This document shows, piece by piece, positions 52,355 through 62,170 of a stretch of DNA of 64,000 nucleotides. Positions within the stretch are counted from its first letter, which is position 1. Every line of letters begins with the position of its first letter. Both the position numbers and the translations under genes were made by a program. The notes under the pieces are model-generated. The model had not been told where the DNA came from. It saw nothing but the letters and a program-made list of their open reading frames with translations, and made no database searches. Location of the stretch: the NCBI GenBank assembly GCA_963847595.1, contig CAWKAJ010000001.1, positions 772,468-836,467 of the forward strand, written 5' to 3'. The DNA comes from JACWAE01 sp963847595 (lineage in GTDB: Bacteria > Chloroflexota > Dehalococcoidia > SZUA-161).

Positions 52355-52427
52355 AAGAGCCTCTAACGCCACAGCTAGGGGGGGCGGGGCGAAGCCTTGC
52401 CTCCCGTCATCGGTGTTAGAGGCTCTT
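52355..52427. repeat. 13-bp inverted repeat with 47-base interior
   Basis: aagagcctctaac and gttagaggctctt, then ttgtttt. It lies between the terminator and the sigma-like gene and could be an attenuator or second terminator. Confidence 0.6.
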
Positions 52428-52458
52428 TGTTTTATATGGCCATGAAGGGGGTGAGCGC

Positions 52459-53499
52459 ATGGAGTACACCTACTCCAGCTACAGAGGATACCGCCCTGGC
52501 GATGGTGAGAACGAAGCTCTGGCCGGTGACCTGGAGGGTGACTGGAGGACATATGCCAAGATAGCCGAATACTTTGTCCGCAAGGTAAAGCTCGAGGATA
52601 GAGAGGACTTCCGACACGACCTTATCCTGGAGATGGCAAAGGTAAAGGCGAAGTATGAGGCAAAGGGGAAGCCACTGACTGAGGCCGGCATGATGCGGGT
52701 TTGCAGCTACGAGCTAACCGCTTACTGGGAGAAGGAAAGGATGCGGGCCAGGGGCATTATCGTAGACTGCGGGAACTGCGGCAAGGAGCAGAGACAAAGG
52801 TGCAGGGATGAGAGTCCGAATCTCCGGTGCCGCAAGGCGAAGCGCTTCTTTAGCCTCAACCAGGCCATCGGCGACGATGGCCTGGAGCTTTGGGAAGTCC
52901 TGGCCGATGACAGCGCCCTGGACCTGGACGCCTGGGTTGACGCCAGGGCTCTGCTCCGGCGCCTCCCGAGAAAGCTCACCATGATCGGCTACAAAGAAAT
53001 AGCCGGGATACCTCTGAGCGGTGAGGATAAAGCATACCTCAAGCTTTGGCGTGACAACGGGAGAGAGGAAAAGCCCAAGAGGATACCGGCCCGAAATTGG
53101 TATGACCTGGAGGAAACCATCCTGTCCCTTCTCAGGGACAATGGGGGGATGAGCAGGCGGGATCTCTACCGCCGCCTCAACCTCTCTCCGCGGGAGCTTG
53201 GCTGGTACTGTGACCCCCTGGTAAGGCAAGGGCTGATCAGGGAGATGAAGAGGGAGAACGGTCGTGGCCGTCCTCTCACCCCGCTGCTGGTAGCTGCGCA
53301 GCCAGGCGATCTACTGCCTGAGCCACTGCCTAATAAAATGGAGCGCATCAGGCAAGCCTACTCGGAGGGAAAGGGCATCAAGCAGATAGCGAGGGAGTTT
53401 CATCACGCCACCCGGACGGTGCGCAAGGCTATCCGCATGGAAGCTGAAAACCGAGCACAAGTCGAAGCCAGGGCAAAAGAACCTGTAGCCGTAGCCTAG
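52459..53499 (+). CDS. sigma-like / HTH DNA-binding protein
   Basis: A 346-residue protein. Residues 30-95 (DREDFRHDLILEMAKVKAKY, MRVCSYELTAYWEKERMRAR) resemble the region-2 helices of ECF-type sigma factors. A CGNCGKEQRQRC segment looks like a small zinc site, followed by a C-x-x-x-K stretch. Residues ~215-270 form a winged-helix-like region (LLRDNGGMSRRDLYRRLNLS), and the C-terminus has a resolvase-like HTH (GKGIKQIAREFHHATRTVRK). Several DNA-binding parts in one protein suggest a phage or plasmid regulator. The ATG follows aaggggg. Confidence 0.6.
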   Translation: MEYTYSSYRGYRPGDGENEALAGDLEGDWRTYAKIAEYFVRKVKLEDREDFRHDLILEMAKVKAKYEAKGKPLTEAGMMRVCSYELTAYWEKERMRARGIIVDCGNCGKEQRQRCRDESPNLRCRKAKRFFSLNQAIGDDGLELWEVLADDSALDLDAWVDARALLRRLPRKLTMIGYKEIAGIPLSGEDKAYLKLWRDNGREEKPKRIPARNWYDLEETILSLLRDNGGMSRRDLYRRLNLSPRELGWYCDPLVRQGLIREMKRENGRGRPLTPLLVAAQPGDLLPEPLPNKMERIRQAYSEGKGIKQIAREFHHATRTVRKAIRMEAENRAQVEARAKEPVAVA

Positions 53500-53550
53500 A
53501 ACGCTTGAACTCATGCCCCCGTCCGTCCCCACTGGTAGCCCAAGAGAAAA

Positions 53551-53574
53551 GGGCGTAGGTCAAATCCTGCGCCC
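53551..53574. other. tRNA T-arm-like hairpin or terminator
   Basis: gggcgtagg / cctgcgccc with loop tcaaat, followed by cctcttt. It could end the gene at 52459, or be a remnant tRNA 3' end marking an integration site. The stretch 53575-54010 otherwise has only a tcccgat/atcggga hairpin (53815-53831). Confidence 0.4.
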
Positions 53575-54010
53575 CTCTTTGCTAAAATTCCAAGAACGGA
53601 AGGGCTGGAAGGAATGCGATATTGAGAGCGAGTCCAGCCACTATTGTTTATCGGACTGCACGAAACGCGATTAGTGACCTGCATTGAACATCATACTACT
53701 TGGTTTTTGTCAATGAATCCGGCGATACGTTTCAGTTTCTCACTGCGTTCAGCGGCGGGCGGCCCAAGCCTCGATTTTCCTGGTACCCTAAATAGCTGAC
53801 AGATCCGGGATCATCCCGATTCTATCGGGAGTCCCATCATACATCATCCGGGTTTGGCCAGGAGGGCGGGGGCACCATGATGTGACACCGGGTTTGCTCT
53901 TTCGAGCTCCCAAAACTGACAGCGGTGTTTCCCCGCCCGCCCTGATGCGAGTGCTCACCTCCTAATTTATTACTGGAGCCAGCTGAGGTGACCGGTAGAA
54001 TTCCTGTTTC

Positions 54011-55232
54011 CTAACCAAGGCAAAGACCAAGCGCAATAGGCGATTCAAGGCTGCGCCAACGACTTCCTTCCCATTTAGCGGATTCGCGTGCACTGGACGT
54101 TCTCGCAGTCGTTTGGCCCAGGCACGGAAATCGGGATTGTGTCTGAAGAGCGGTATAACTGCGCTCCAGGCACTGTATCGTAAGACGAGGACGTCCTTTC
54201 TTACTCATTGGCGTCTTGCTGCGCCTTTTCCCTCCTGACTCCAACTCGATGGGGTTGCTTCCCGCCATCTTGATTACCTGCTTGGCATTGTGATATAACA
54301 TTAAAGGTCCGAATTCTGCCAGCAAAGCAGCTGTTGACAGATAGTTAATCCCCGGTATAGAAAGAAGGTATTTCCCTTCTTCTGTCTTATCCACTAGCCG
54401 TATCAATGACTTCCACTAGCCTGTCCACCTGCTGCTCGACGAGATGGTACCGGCTTACAAGAAATGATACTTCCACGGCTACCGAATCGGCCCCTGGTTT
54501 GATGCCAATGGAGGTCTGGGCTGCCTGATGGAGAGCGCGAAGTTTCTTCCTCATAAGGCGCCCCTGCCGCACGCTCTCTTACTGTGTCCACGAAAATCCT
54601 CCTCCTTCATGCTTGCAATGGCCGCCGGCGCGGGACAAATTGAAAGCACTGCCAGGGCAGTGCGCCCGCAAGGGTCCTTGAAAACCTGCGTGAATTCTGG
54701 GAACAGTCCATCCAACAATCCTTTCAAGAGGTTGATGATCCTGGTCCTCTCTTTGACCAATCGAAAGTAGGCGCTATGGGTACTGCGAAGATCCGCATAA
54801 ACTCCTTGGGGAAGTCTGGTCTCGGTGAAGTCGCCGGTGCGCAATACGCCTGCAGCCATTTCAGCATCCCGGAAGTCATTCTTGCGCCGATTAAGGTCCC
54901 GCCCGTCCCGCATGCGTTTCAGAGTGAGCTGGCTGATAAGGCGAAAAGGTATGCCCCTTTCCTCCAGAAAGTAAGCGAAGTTACGCCAGAAGTGTCCACC
55001 GGTCTCAATGGCAAAGATAACCCCGCGGCAACTGGTCTTTGATCATCTCTGCCCTGGCTTTCTCCAGCGCTTCCTCGAAGCCGCTCCTGGAGTTCGCGAA
55101 TTTGAATTTGGTTCGGATCATGAGATCTTCAGTTATGGCTACTGCCGCGTGCTTCTTTTTGTGCGGGTCAATTCCTATTGTCAGATATCCGGCTGGAACT
55201 TGCCTGAGTTTCCTTGCTGCGCTATTCTTCAT
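54011..55232 (-). pseudogene. IS110-family transposase, decayed
   Basis: Pieces in successive frames give an IS110 transposase. The N-terminal DEDD-type domain reads YLTIGIDPHKKKHAAVAI; after a frameshift near 55015, FAIETGGHFWRNFAYFLEER; then DLNRRKNDFRDAEMAAGVLR and LVKERTRIINLLKGLLDG. A middle piece follows near 54.5 kb, and the C-terminal Transposase_20 part LLSIPGINYLSTAALLAEFG and GKRRSKTPMSKKGRPRL lies at 54.2-54.4 kb. At least four frame changes make it inactive as written. IS110 elements lack long terminal inverted repeats, so the element's ends are not defined. Confidence 0.85.
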
Positions 55233-55368
55233 TCGGTGGCTCCTCCTACTTTAGTTTTTGTCCTTCCCACGGGACTAATCTATTGTAGCTGGAGCCATCA
55301 ACGTTTCTTATTCCTTATACTAATTTGGACTATAATTAAATCCCAAACTATTGAGAGGCGGTATCCAT

Positions 55369-55803
55369 ATGGCAAGGATTGAAGAAAGCATTGAAATCAA
55401 GAGCCCAGTTGATAAAGTATTCGCCTACACTACTGATGCCAAGAGTTGGCCTAAGTGGCAGCCTTTTCCAGAAGCGGAACAGACATCCCCGGGGCCGATG
55501 GGTGTCGGCACAACCACCAAGGGGAAAATTCATATGATGGGCCTCAATATGAAGTGGACTGCAAAAGTCACCGAATACGAACCAAATAGGAAATTTGGCA
55601 AGAATATCAGTTCAGGGCCTATTACCAATGAACAGCACAACACCTATACTCCCATAGAGGGCGGTACAAAGTTTACCATTGTATATGATATGAAAGCGGG
55701 TGGGATAATGAAGCTTCTCTCACCGGTAGTGGTAAGCTCTGTGCGCAAAGCGTTAAAGAAGGCTTTTAGTAATTTAAAGGGCATTCTTGAAACACAGACT
55801 TAG
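55369..55803 (+). CDS. SRPBCC/polyketide-cyclase-like protein
   Basis: A 144-residue protein. It starts IEESIEIKSPVDKVFAYTTD, then SWPKWQPFPEAE, and ends in an amphipathic helix, all typical of START-like hydrophobic-ligand-binding domains. The ATG at 55369 follows gagaggcgg and is preferred over one six codons earlier. It is a single gene with no recognisable partners and is intact, unlike the genes to its right. The ligand is unknown. Confidence 0.8.
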   Translation: MARIEESIEIKSPVDKVFAYTTDAKSWPKWQPFPEAEQTSPGPMGVGTTTKGKIHMMGLNMKWTAKVTEYEPNRKFGKNISSGPITNEQHNTYTPIEGGTKFTIVYDMKAGGIMKLLSPVVVSSVRKALKKAFSNLKGILETQT

Positions 55804-55823
55804 GATGAACTGGGCAGAACAGG

Positions 55824-56970
55824 TTAGACCCGCTGTGCCATCTGATAGGATTTACCCTCGGTGCCGATGGAGGGCGCAATGACCATTTCCGCGTTGTGCA
55901 TTTCCTGGATGGTGGCGGCGCCGCAGAAGCCCATGGCCGTTCTTAACGCGCCCACGAAGTTCTCCGTGCCATGAATAACGAGACGTCGGCCCGAAAAGGA
56001 ATTTTTCCAGCGTCGTGTTAATGCCGACTTTGATGCGCGTGCCGCGGGGCAGGGCAGGACTGAGATGGGACATGCCCCAGTGATAGCCGCGGCCGGGGGC
56101 TTCTTTTGTTTGGGCGATAGGGGAACCGATCATCACGGCGTCCGTGCCCGCGGCGAAGGATTTACAGATATCGCCGCCTTTGCTTCAGGCCGCCGTCGGT
56201 AATAATAGGGATATATTTGCCGGACTCCCGGTAATATTCGTCTCTCGCCGCCGCGCAGTCGATGGTCGCTGTTATTTGCGGCACGCCGATGCCGAGCACT
56301 TCACGTGAGGTACAGGCGGCGCCGGGGCCGACGCCTACAAAAACGCCGGCGATGCCGGTTCTCATCAATTCCAGGCAGGCGTTATAGCTGACGCAGTTGC
56401 CGACGACGACCGGCATTTTAAACTGTTCGGTAAGTCTCGGAAAATTTGAGGCCGCGGTAGCTCTTGGAAATATGGCGCGCGCTGGTGACGGTCGATTGAA
56501 CACGAGAATATCGCCGCCGGCTTCGGCCACAATCGGGGCGAAATTTTTCGTGTTGGCGGGGATAAGGGAAATGGCGGCAATCGCTTTGGCTTTCTTTATC
56601 TGCCGAACGCGGTCGCCGACGAGTTTTTCTTTGATGGGCTCTTTATAGACCTTCTGCATAAAAGCGGTCACTTCGGAGTCGGACATTTTAGCGATTTTTT
56701 CGAGGATTTCATCCGGGTTTTCATAGCGGGCCTGGATGCCGTCGAGGTTCAGGACAGCGAGGCCGCCGAGCTTGTGCATGTGGACAACGATTTTAACATC
56801 GACGACGGAGTCCATCGCGGAGGCCATGAAAGGAATCTTGAAGGTGTAGTCGCCGATTTGGAAGTCCGTGTTGGTCTGGTCGGGGTTGAGGGTAACGTCC
56901 CCGGGGACAATAGCCACCTCGTCGAAACCATAGGACTGCTTAAGGGTTTTGAGCTTTGGGGAGGGCTTTA
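55824..56970 (-). pseudogene. guaB: IMP dehydrogenase-like protein (GuaB3-type), frameshifted
   Basis: Reading through frame changes gives QSYGFDEVAIVPGDVTLNPD, PFMASAMDSVVD, the active-site loop GVGPGAACTSREVLGIG, ITDGGLK, then after a frameshift near 56165 AVMIGSPIAQTKEAPG, and after another near 55985 ENFVGALRTAMGFCGAAT and the end APSIGTEGKSYQMAQRV. No CBS pair is present between the halves, which fits the GuaB-related short form known in actinobacteria and Chloroflexota. It would oxidise IMP to XMP or a related nucleotide. The N-terminal start codon is also out of frame. Conserved residues on both sides of each break suggest sequence error. Confidence 0.8.
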
Positions 56971-56974
56971 GCGC

Positions 56975-56990
56975 TGCACATATATGTGCA
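56975..56990. promoter_or_regulatory. perfect 16-bp palindrome at the guaB start
   Basis: tgcacatatatgtgca, at the 5' end of the guaB-like gene. A possible operator. Confidence 0.4.
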
Positions 56991-57079
56991 CATAATTATA
57001 ACATAACGGAAAAATATTTTGCAAGGGGTATGTCATCTACAGACTTACAATTCTTTTAGGTTTTTCCGATACAAAATAT

Positions 57080-57109
57080 TTGACAACTACGCCTTAAAAT
57101 CTTTATAAT
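57080..57109 (+). promoter_or_regulatory. consensus sigma-70 promoter
   Basis: ttgaca (57080-57085), 18 bases, tataat (57104-57109). The next start codon, GTG at 57119, is only nine bases past the -10 box, implying a leaderless or nearly leaderless message. Confidence 0.7.
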
Positions 57110-57118
57110 TCGTTCACA

Positions 57119-57316
57119 GTGCTGATATATTTTCTAATAATCGGATTGATATTTCTCGTATCGGGAGGGGTGGGGCTTTTTTACATCAATACCGGCGGAC
57201 ACGTAGCATCCGGGACGGCGCTTTTTTTCCTAGGCAACCTCGGGTTTGGCACATTTTTCTTCTTTGGCCTGGCGATATTGTTTTTCGTGGCGATTTTCAA
57301 CGCGGAGTTTGATTAA
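57119..57316 (+). CDS. small two-helix membrane protein
   Basis: A 65-residue hydrophobic protein with two transmembrane helices (YFLIIGLIFLVSGGVGLFYI and FFFFGLAILFFVAIF) joined by a Gly-rich turn. The GTG start lacks a ribosome-binding site because the promoter is so close. It is upstream of rsmI by 80 bases. Function is unknown. Confidence 0.55.
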   Translation: MLIYFLIIGLIFLVSGGVGLFYINTGGHVASGTALFFLGNLGFGTFFFFGLAILFFVAIFNAEFD

Positions 57317-57396
57317 TCTCCCCACCCCGCTTCCCCGCCTCAAAGCTAGACACGCACGAATATTTCACCTATAATACTTAAGTTAAGGTCTTTTTT

Positions 57397-58236
57397 ATGC
57401 CCATTCTTTACGTTGTAGCTACCCCTATTGGCAATCTTGAGGATATAACCTTGCGGGCGCTCCGTGTTCTTCGAGAGGTAAAACTTATTGCCGCGGAGGA
57501 CACGCGCAAGACAAACCGTCTGCTGAATGCCTATGACATCAAGACGCCGATGACCAGCTATTATGAGCATAATAAAATGACCAAGCTGGACTACATACTT
57601 GAGCAACTAAAAGAAAAGGAATGGCTTTGGTCTCCGAGGCGGGGATGCCGGGCATTACCGATCCCGGCTACGAGCTGATTGTCGCCGCCGGCAGAGCGCG
57701 GCATTCCGGTGGTGCCGATACCCGGGCGTATCGGCGATTACCACGGCGTTGGCGGTATCCGGGATTGCCGACGGACAGGTTCACATTTATCGGCTTTCTG
57801 CCGAATAAAGCGTCAGCCCGCCGGAAGGCATTGAAAGAACGAGAGCGGAGAAAGGGCACAATTATAGCGCTGGAAGCGCCGCACCGGCTGACCGCCGCGC
57901 TGGGAGACATCTTAAGTGTCCTCGGAGACAGACGCATCGCTGTTTGCCGCGAGCTGACCAAGTTACATGAGGAGGTTTCCCGCGGCGTGGTAAGCGAGGC
58001 TATAAAGCATTTCACAGCGCCGCGCGGCGAATTTACCCTGGTCATTGAGGGAAAGGGGAGCGGTAAAAAGCCGGAAATGACCGGCGATATAGAAAAACAG
58101 CTCCACGACCTGTATCTAGCGGCGGCTTCCGCCAAAGAGGCGATGGCCAGCAGTGGCCGGAGAAACCGGGCTAAAGAGAAAAGAACTTTACCAAGCCTGG
58201 CTTAAGCTGGACAAGGTCTGGGAAAAAAATAAATAG
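57397..58236 (+). pseudogene. rsmI: 16S rRNA 2'-O-methyltransferase RsmI, frameshifted
   Basis: The start ILYVVATPIGNLEDITLRAL, EDTRKTNRLL and TSYYEHNK are RsmI signatures. Changing frame gives ALVSEAGMPGITDPGYELI, then AERGIPVVPIPG and VSAITTALAVSG in two further frames between 57690 and 57770, then LPTDRFTFIGFLP, and after about 58130 the end ELYQAWLKLDKVWEKNK at 58236. At least four single-base errors are needed. RsmI methylates C1402 of 16S rRNA with AdoMet. The conserved gene order with metG supports the identity. Confidence 0.85.
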
Positions 58237-58263
58237 TTCGGGAATAACCGGGAGGAGTAAAAT

Positions 58264-58485
58264 ATGCGTCGCGGATGTATATCTTTAGGCGAAATCAAAT
58301 GTGATGAGTGCCAAAACCCCATTCCCTATCCCGACCGTTATCTGGCGGTCGAGGAAAAGGACGGCGTCGAGGACGAGGAAGGCGAAACCCGGCGCTACTG
58401 CGTTGAATGCTGCCTGAAAAAGGGCTATGCCCACTATAAAGAAGAAAAAGGCGAGCGAATACTGACCTTTTTCGAGGAATACTAG
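58264..58485 (+). CDS. small zinc-ribbon-like protein
   Basis: A 73-residue protein with two cysteine pairs (KCDECQ and YCVECC), suggesting one zinc site, and an acidic middle. ggaggag precedes the ATG. It ends one base before metG starts, so the two are tightly linked. Function is unknown; similar small proteins occur next to metG in my recollection of Dehalococcoidia genomes. Confidence 0.7.
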   Translation: MRRGCISLGEIKCDECQNPIPYPDRYLAVEEKDGVEDEEGETRRYCVECCLKKGYAHYKEEKGERILTFFEEY

Positions 58486-58486
58486 T

Positions 58487-60159
58487 ATGAGTGAGAGAAT
58501 TTTCATCGGCGTGGCCTGGCCTTATGCCAACGGTCCGCTGCACCTGGGACACGTCGCCGGGGCCTATCTGCCGGCGGATATCTTTGCCCGCTACCACCGC
58601 ATCAAGGGCAATGAGGTACTGATGGTCTCCGGCTCGGACCAGCACGGCACGCCGATCACCATCAAGGCCGAGCAGGAAGGCAAGACCCCCGGCGAAATAG
58701 CCGACCACTACCACCAGAGTTTCTGGAATCCTGGCAGAAGCTGGGCATTTCCTTCGACCTGTTTACCAGCACCGAGCACCGCCAATCATGCCGAGGTAGC
58801 CCAGGATATCTTCCTCACACTGCTGAAAAAGGGCTATATCTACAAGGACACCGTGTCCCAGCCATATTGCCCCAAGTGCCAGCGCTTTCTGCCCGACCGC
58901 TATGTCGAGGGCACCTGCCCTTTCTGCAAGACTCCCGGGGCCCGCGGCGACCAGTGTGAGCAGTGCGGCAAGCCCATGAACCCGGCCGAGCTGATCGAGC
59001 CCCACTGCCGCATCTGCGGCACCACTCCCGTTTTCAAAGAGTCAGAGCATTTTTTCCTGAAGCTGAGCGCCTTCCAGGACAGGCTGCTGGAATGGGTGAA
59101 AGCAACAGACCCACTGGCGGCCAATGTGCTCAACTTCACCCTGCGCTACCTGGAGGAGGGGCTGAAGGACAGGGCCATCACCCGGGACATCGAGTGGGGC
59201 ATCCCGGTGCCGCTGACAGGCTTCGAGAACAAGCGCATCTACGTCTGGTTTGAGGCGGTCATCGGCTACCTGTCGGCCAGCAAGGAGTGGGCGAAGTCAG
59301 CGGCGATGACGGAGAAATGGCGCGCTTTCTGGCAGGGCGACGGCGAAGAGCTACTATTTTATCGGCAAGGACAATATCCCTTTCCATACCATCATCTGGC
59401 CGGCCATGCTGATGGGCTACGACGGCCTCAATCTGCCCTACGATGTGCCGGCCAACGAGTTCCTGACCATCGAAGGCAAGAAGCTCTCCACCAGCCGCAA
59501 CTGGGCGGTCTGGCTGCCGGATTATCTCTCGCGCTACGACCCCGACCCGCTGCGCTATCTGCTTTCGATCAACATGCCGGAGACCACCGATACCGATTTT
59601 TCCTGGCGCGAGTTCGTCCGCCGCAACAACGATGAGCTGGTGGCCACCTACGGCAACCTGGTGCACCGGGTGCTTACTTTCATCTACCGCAACTTCAACG
59701 GCGGGGTGCCGCGAGCACGGTCACTATGAGACGACAGCCGGTGACGCTTTAGATGATAAAGCGCCGAGCGACACTCAATACAGGTGGACAAACTTCTAGC
59801 GCAGTGCCATTTTCAAGCAGGCAATAAACAGGCGATGTCCCTGGCCCAGGAGGCCAACCGCTACCTGGACGAAAAAGTCGCCCTGGAAGATAATCAAAGA
59901 GGACGACAGGCGGCGGCAACATCGCTTTATACGGCTATCTGCGTAATCTCCCGCTTGAAAACCATGCTTTATCCGTTCCTGCCTTTCAGCTCCCAGAAAG
60001 TGCACGAATATCTGGGCTTCGAGGGCAGATTGAAGAACATCGGCTGGAAATCCCAAGTCCTTACCTTTACCCGGGCAAAAACTACGGGAGCCCAAGCCCC
60101 TCTTTACCAAGCTGGATGAAAGCATTATTGAAGAGGAGACCAAACGCATTGGAACTTAA
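58487..60159 (+). pseudogene. metG: methionyl-tRNA synthetase, frameshifted
   Basis: It starts IFIGVAWPYANGPLHLGHVA, with the class I HLGH motif, then VSGSDQHGTPI, two zinc CxxC pairs (CPKC, CPFC and CEQC), IEWGIPVPL, and the KMSKS counterpart GKKLSTSRN. Frame changes occur near 58730, 58780, 59345 and 59730 at least, and the anticodon-binding domain ends at a TAA at 60159. No C-terminal tRNA-binding (EMAP-like) domain is present. As an essential gene it is unlikely to be truly dead, so the breaks are probably sequence errors, unless a second copy exists. Confidence 0.88.
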
Positions 60160-61101
60160 CCAGATTTACGACCATTCAGGAGATTTAACAGGTAAGAGAA
60201 ACACTGAGGTCAATCAGCCAGGTTGATTTCCCTGGCTGTCGGAGCAGCTGAGCTACATGGTAAGGAACCGGCAAGGGATACGCCCGGCGCTGACCCTGCT
60301 GTCCGGCAAGTTTTACCAGTATGATCTTCACCTATCTTTTGCCCATGGCGGTCTCTGTGGAGCTCATGCACACCGCCACCCTGGTCCACGATGACGCCAT
60401 CGAAAGGCTCTAGTCCGCCGCGGCCAAGCCGACGATTAACAGGATCTGGGGCGAGGAAATAGCCATACTCATGGGGGACTACCTGTTTGCCAAGGCAGGG
60501 GAGTTCGTCGCTGATACGCAGACGCCGCGGGTAATAAAGCTCTTTTCCCAGACTCTGGGCGATTATTTCCAGCGGGGAAATAAACAGTTCCTCGGCGCTT
60601 TCAAGTTGAAGCAGACCCGGGAGAACTATTTCCGCCGTATTTACGGGAAAACGGCTTCCCTGTTCTCTCTGGCCACCGAGTCGGGCGCTATTCTAAGCCA
60701 GGCTCCGGAAGAATCGGTCGCAATAATGAAAGATTACGGCGATAACCTGGGCATTGCCTTCCAGATAGTGGACGATATCCTGGACTTTACCAGCACCGAA
60801 GAAGCGATGGGTAAGCCAGTAGGCTCCGACTTACCCAGGGCACACTCACCCTGCCGGCGATGATGCTTTAGAACGCAACCCGCAAAACAACCCGGTAAAA
60901 AAGCTATTTGAGACCAGAGATAAGAAATATGCCGCCGAGGCGATTGAAATGGTGAGGGATTCTTCAATAATCAAAGGCTGTTACAAAATAGCGGCAGATT
61001 ACCGCGATATTGCCTGTAAGAATTTGAAAACTCTGCCGAAAACACCGGCAAGAGAATCACTATACAACCTGGCGGAGTTTGTGATTAAACAGGGGACTTA
61101 A
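60149..61101 (+). pseudogene. trans-polyprenyl diphosphate synthase, frameshifted
   Basis: A TTG at 60149 overlaps the metG stop by 11 bases. Across several frames the protein reads FPWLSEQLSYMVRN, GIRPALTLLSGKFYQYDL, MAVSVELMHTATLVHDDAIE (first Asp-rich region), GDYLFAKAGEFVAD and FQIVDDILDFT (second Asp-rich motif), ending NLAEFVIKQGT. It makes a long-chain isoprenoid diphosphate for quinone or lipid carriers. An internal TAG near 60410 and frame changes near 60200, 60320 and 60835 break it. The gene order metG-prenyl synthase supports the call. Confidence 0.8.
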
Positions 61102-61641
61102 GCCAGCCTGCCCTTCATATCATCAATCACTTTAGCGTACTTTTCGTGAATCATGTTCCGGTCAAATTCCCAGAAGTCCCGAAGCATGGCGTCCTGTTCT
61201 TCTTTGGTGAAATAATCTTGAACCGGGTAAAAAAAGTGCTTATCCTCTTTTTCAATGTGCTTAGGATAGAGCGTCACCAATTCTTCCAGATTTTGCATTA
61301 TGTCCTTCAAGGCAGCACTATTGCCTGCGATATGAGATGTCAGGGCGCTATTTAGAGCGGTAACGGTTTTTCTGGCCACAACGTGCTCGGCGACAAGCTC
61401 CTCCATAATCCGGTGAAGTTCAAGGGTAAGTTTTTTACTTTCCAGGGCCTTAAATAAAATATCCTCTTCCTTGCCGTGATGGGTCCTATCCGCATAAGTC
61501 CGGAAAAAATCAACTGCGTTGATAATTAAAAAAAGAATCAATTTCCCGTTTAGTTCCAATATGCCCCAATTCGGAGGTAAGAACGGCAACCATGCGTTCA
61601 ATAGTTCTATGTTCTCTCATCAAAGGACCAATCGGTTTCAT
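61098..61641 (-). pseudogene. hemerythrin-domain protein with one frameshift
   Basis: From an ATG at 61641 (gaggag upstream) the frame gives MREHRTIERMVAVL, then loses phase at a run of seven T's near 61525. The remainder reads INAVDFFRTYADRTHHGKEEDILF, AEHVVARKTV and HIEKEDKHFFYPV. The His/Glu pattern (H, HHxxE, H, HxxxE, H) matches a di-iron hemerythrin, which binds O2 or NO or senses redox state. The stop codon overlaps that of the convergent prenyl synthase gene by three to four bases. Confidence 0.85.
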
Positions 61642-61672
61642 AAGCTCCTCCCGGCGCGTTTTTTAGCGCCCC

Positions 61673-62065
61673 TCAAACGTTGAACCGTCGGTATAAGTTT
61701 CTTTTTTAGAGGTGGGGAGGCGGTCTTTAAAAGCGTCCACGGCGTAAGCCAGGCGGCAAACGCTTCACCACGGTGAGCTGCTGCGATCGCGACCACTAAA
61801 TTAATTGCGTTGACTTTAAGCTTGCCGATACGATGATAAATAACGACTTTATTCACCGGGAACTTTTGCCGAATCTCTTCCGTAATATTATTTAGTCTTT
61901 CTGCGGCTTTACCGTCTTCATCTCTATATTCCACGGATATAACAGATTTGCCGCGAGAGTTATCACTAATAAGTCCAACATAAGTCGCGACACAACCGCT
62001 ATCATCAGTTTGCGCCTCATTAATTACTTCTTCCGGAGAATTGGCTTATCAATGATTTTAATCAT
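61673..62065 (-). pseudogene. moaE: second MoaE-like gene, frameshifted
   Basis: From an ATG at 62065 the frames together give EEVINEAQTDDSGCVATYVG, SVEYRDEDGKAAERLNNITE, VVIYHRIGKLKVNAINLVVA and AAHRGEAFAA, and end near TYTDGSTFEG, a MoaE layout. It differs clearly from the moaE at 23.5 kb. Two frame changes (near 61990 and 61755) break it. It lies 31 bases upstream of the hemerythrin gene on the same strand. Confidence 0.75.
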
Positions 62066-62170
62066 ATGATTATGCCATTTTGGTAAAAGCCAGAATCCAC
62101 TTTGGGAATTCAAGGACGACTGTGTTTTTTAACCGGATTCCAGCCTAAACTGGAATAAATAAATCAAGAT

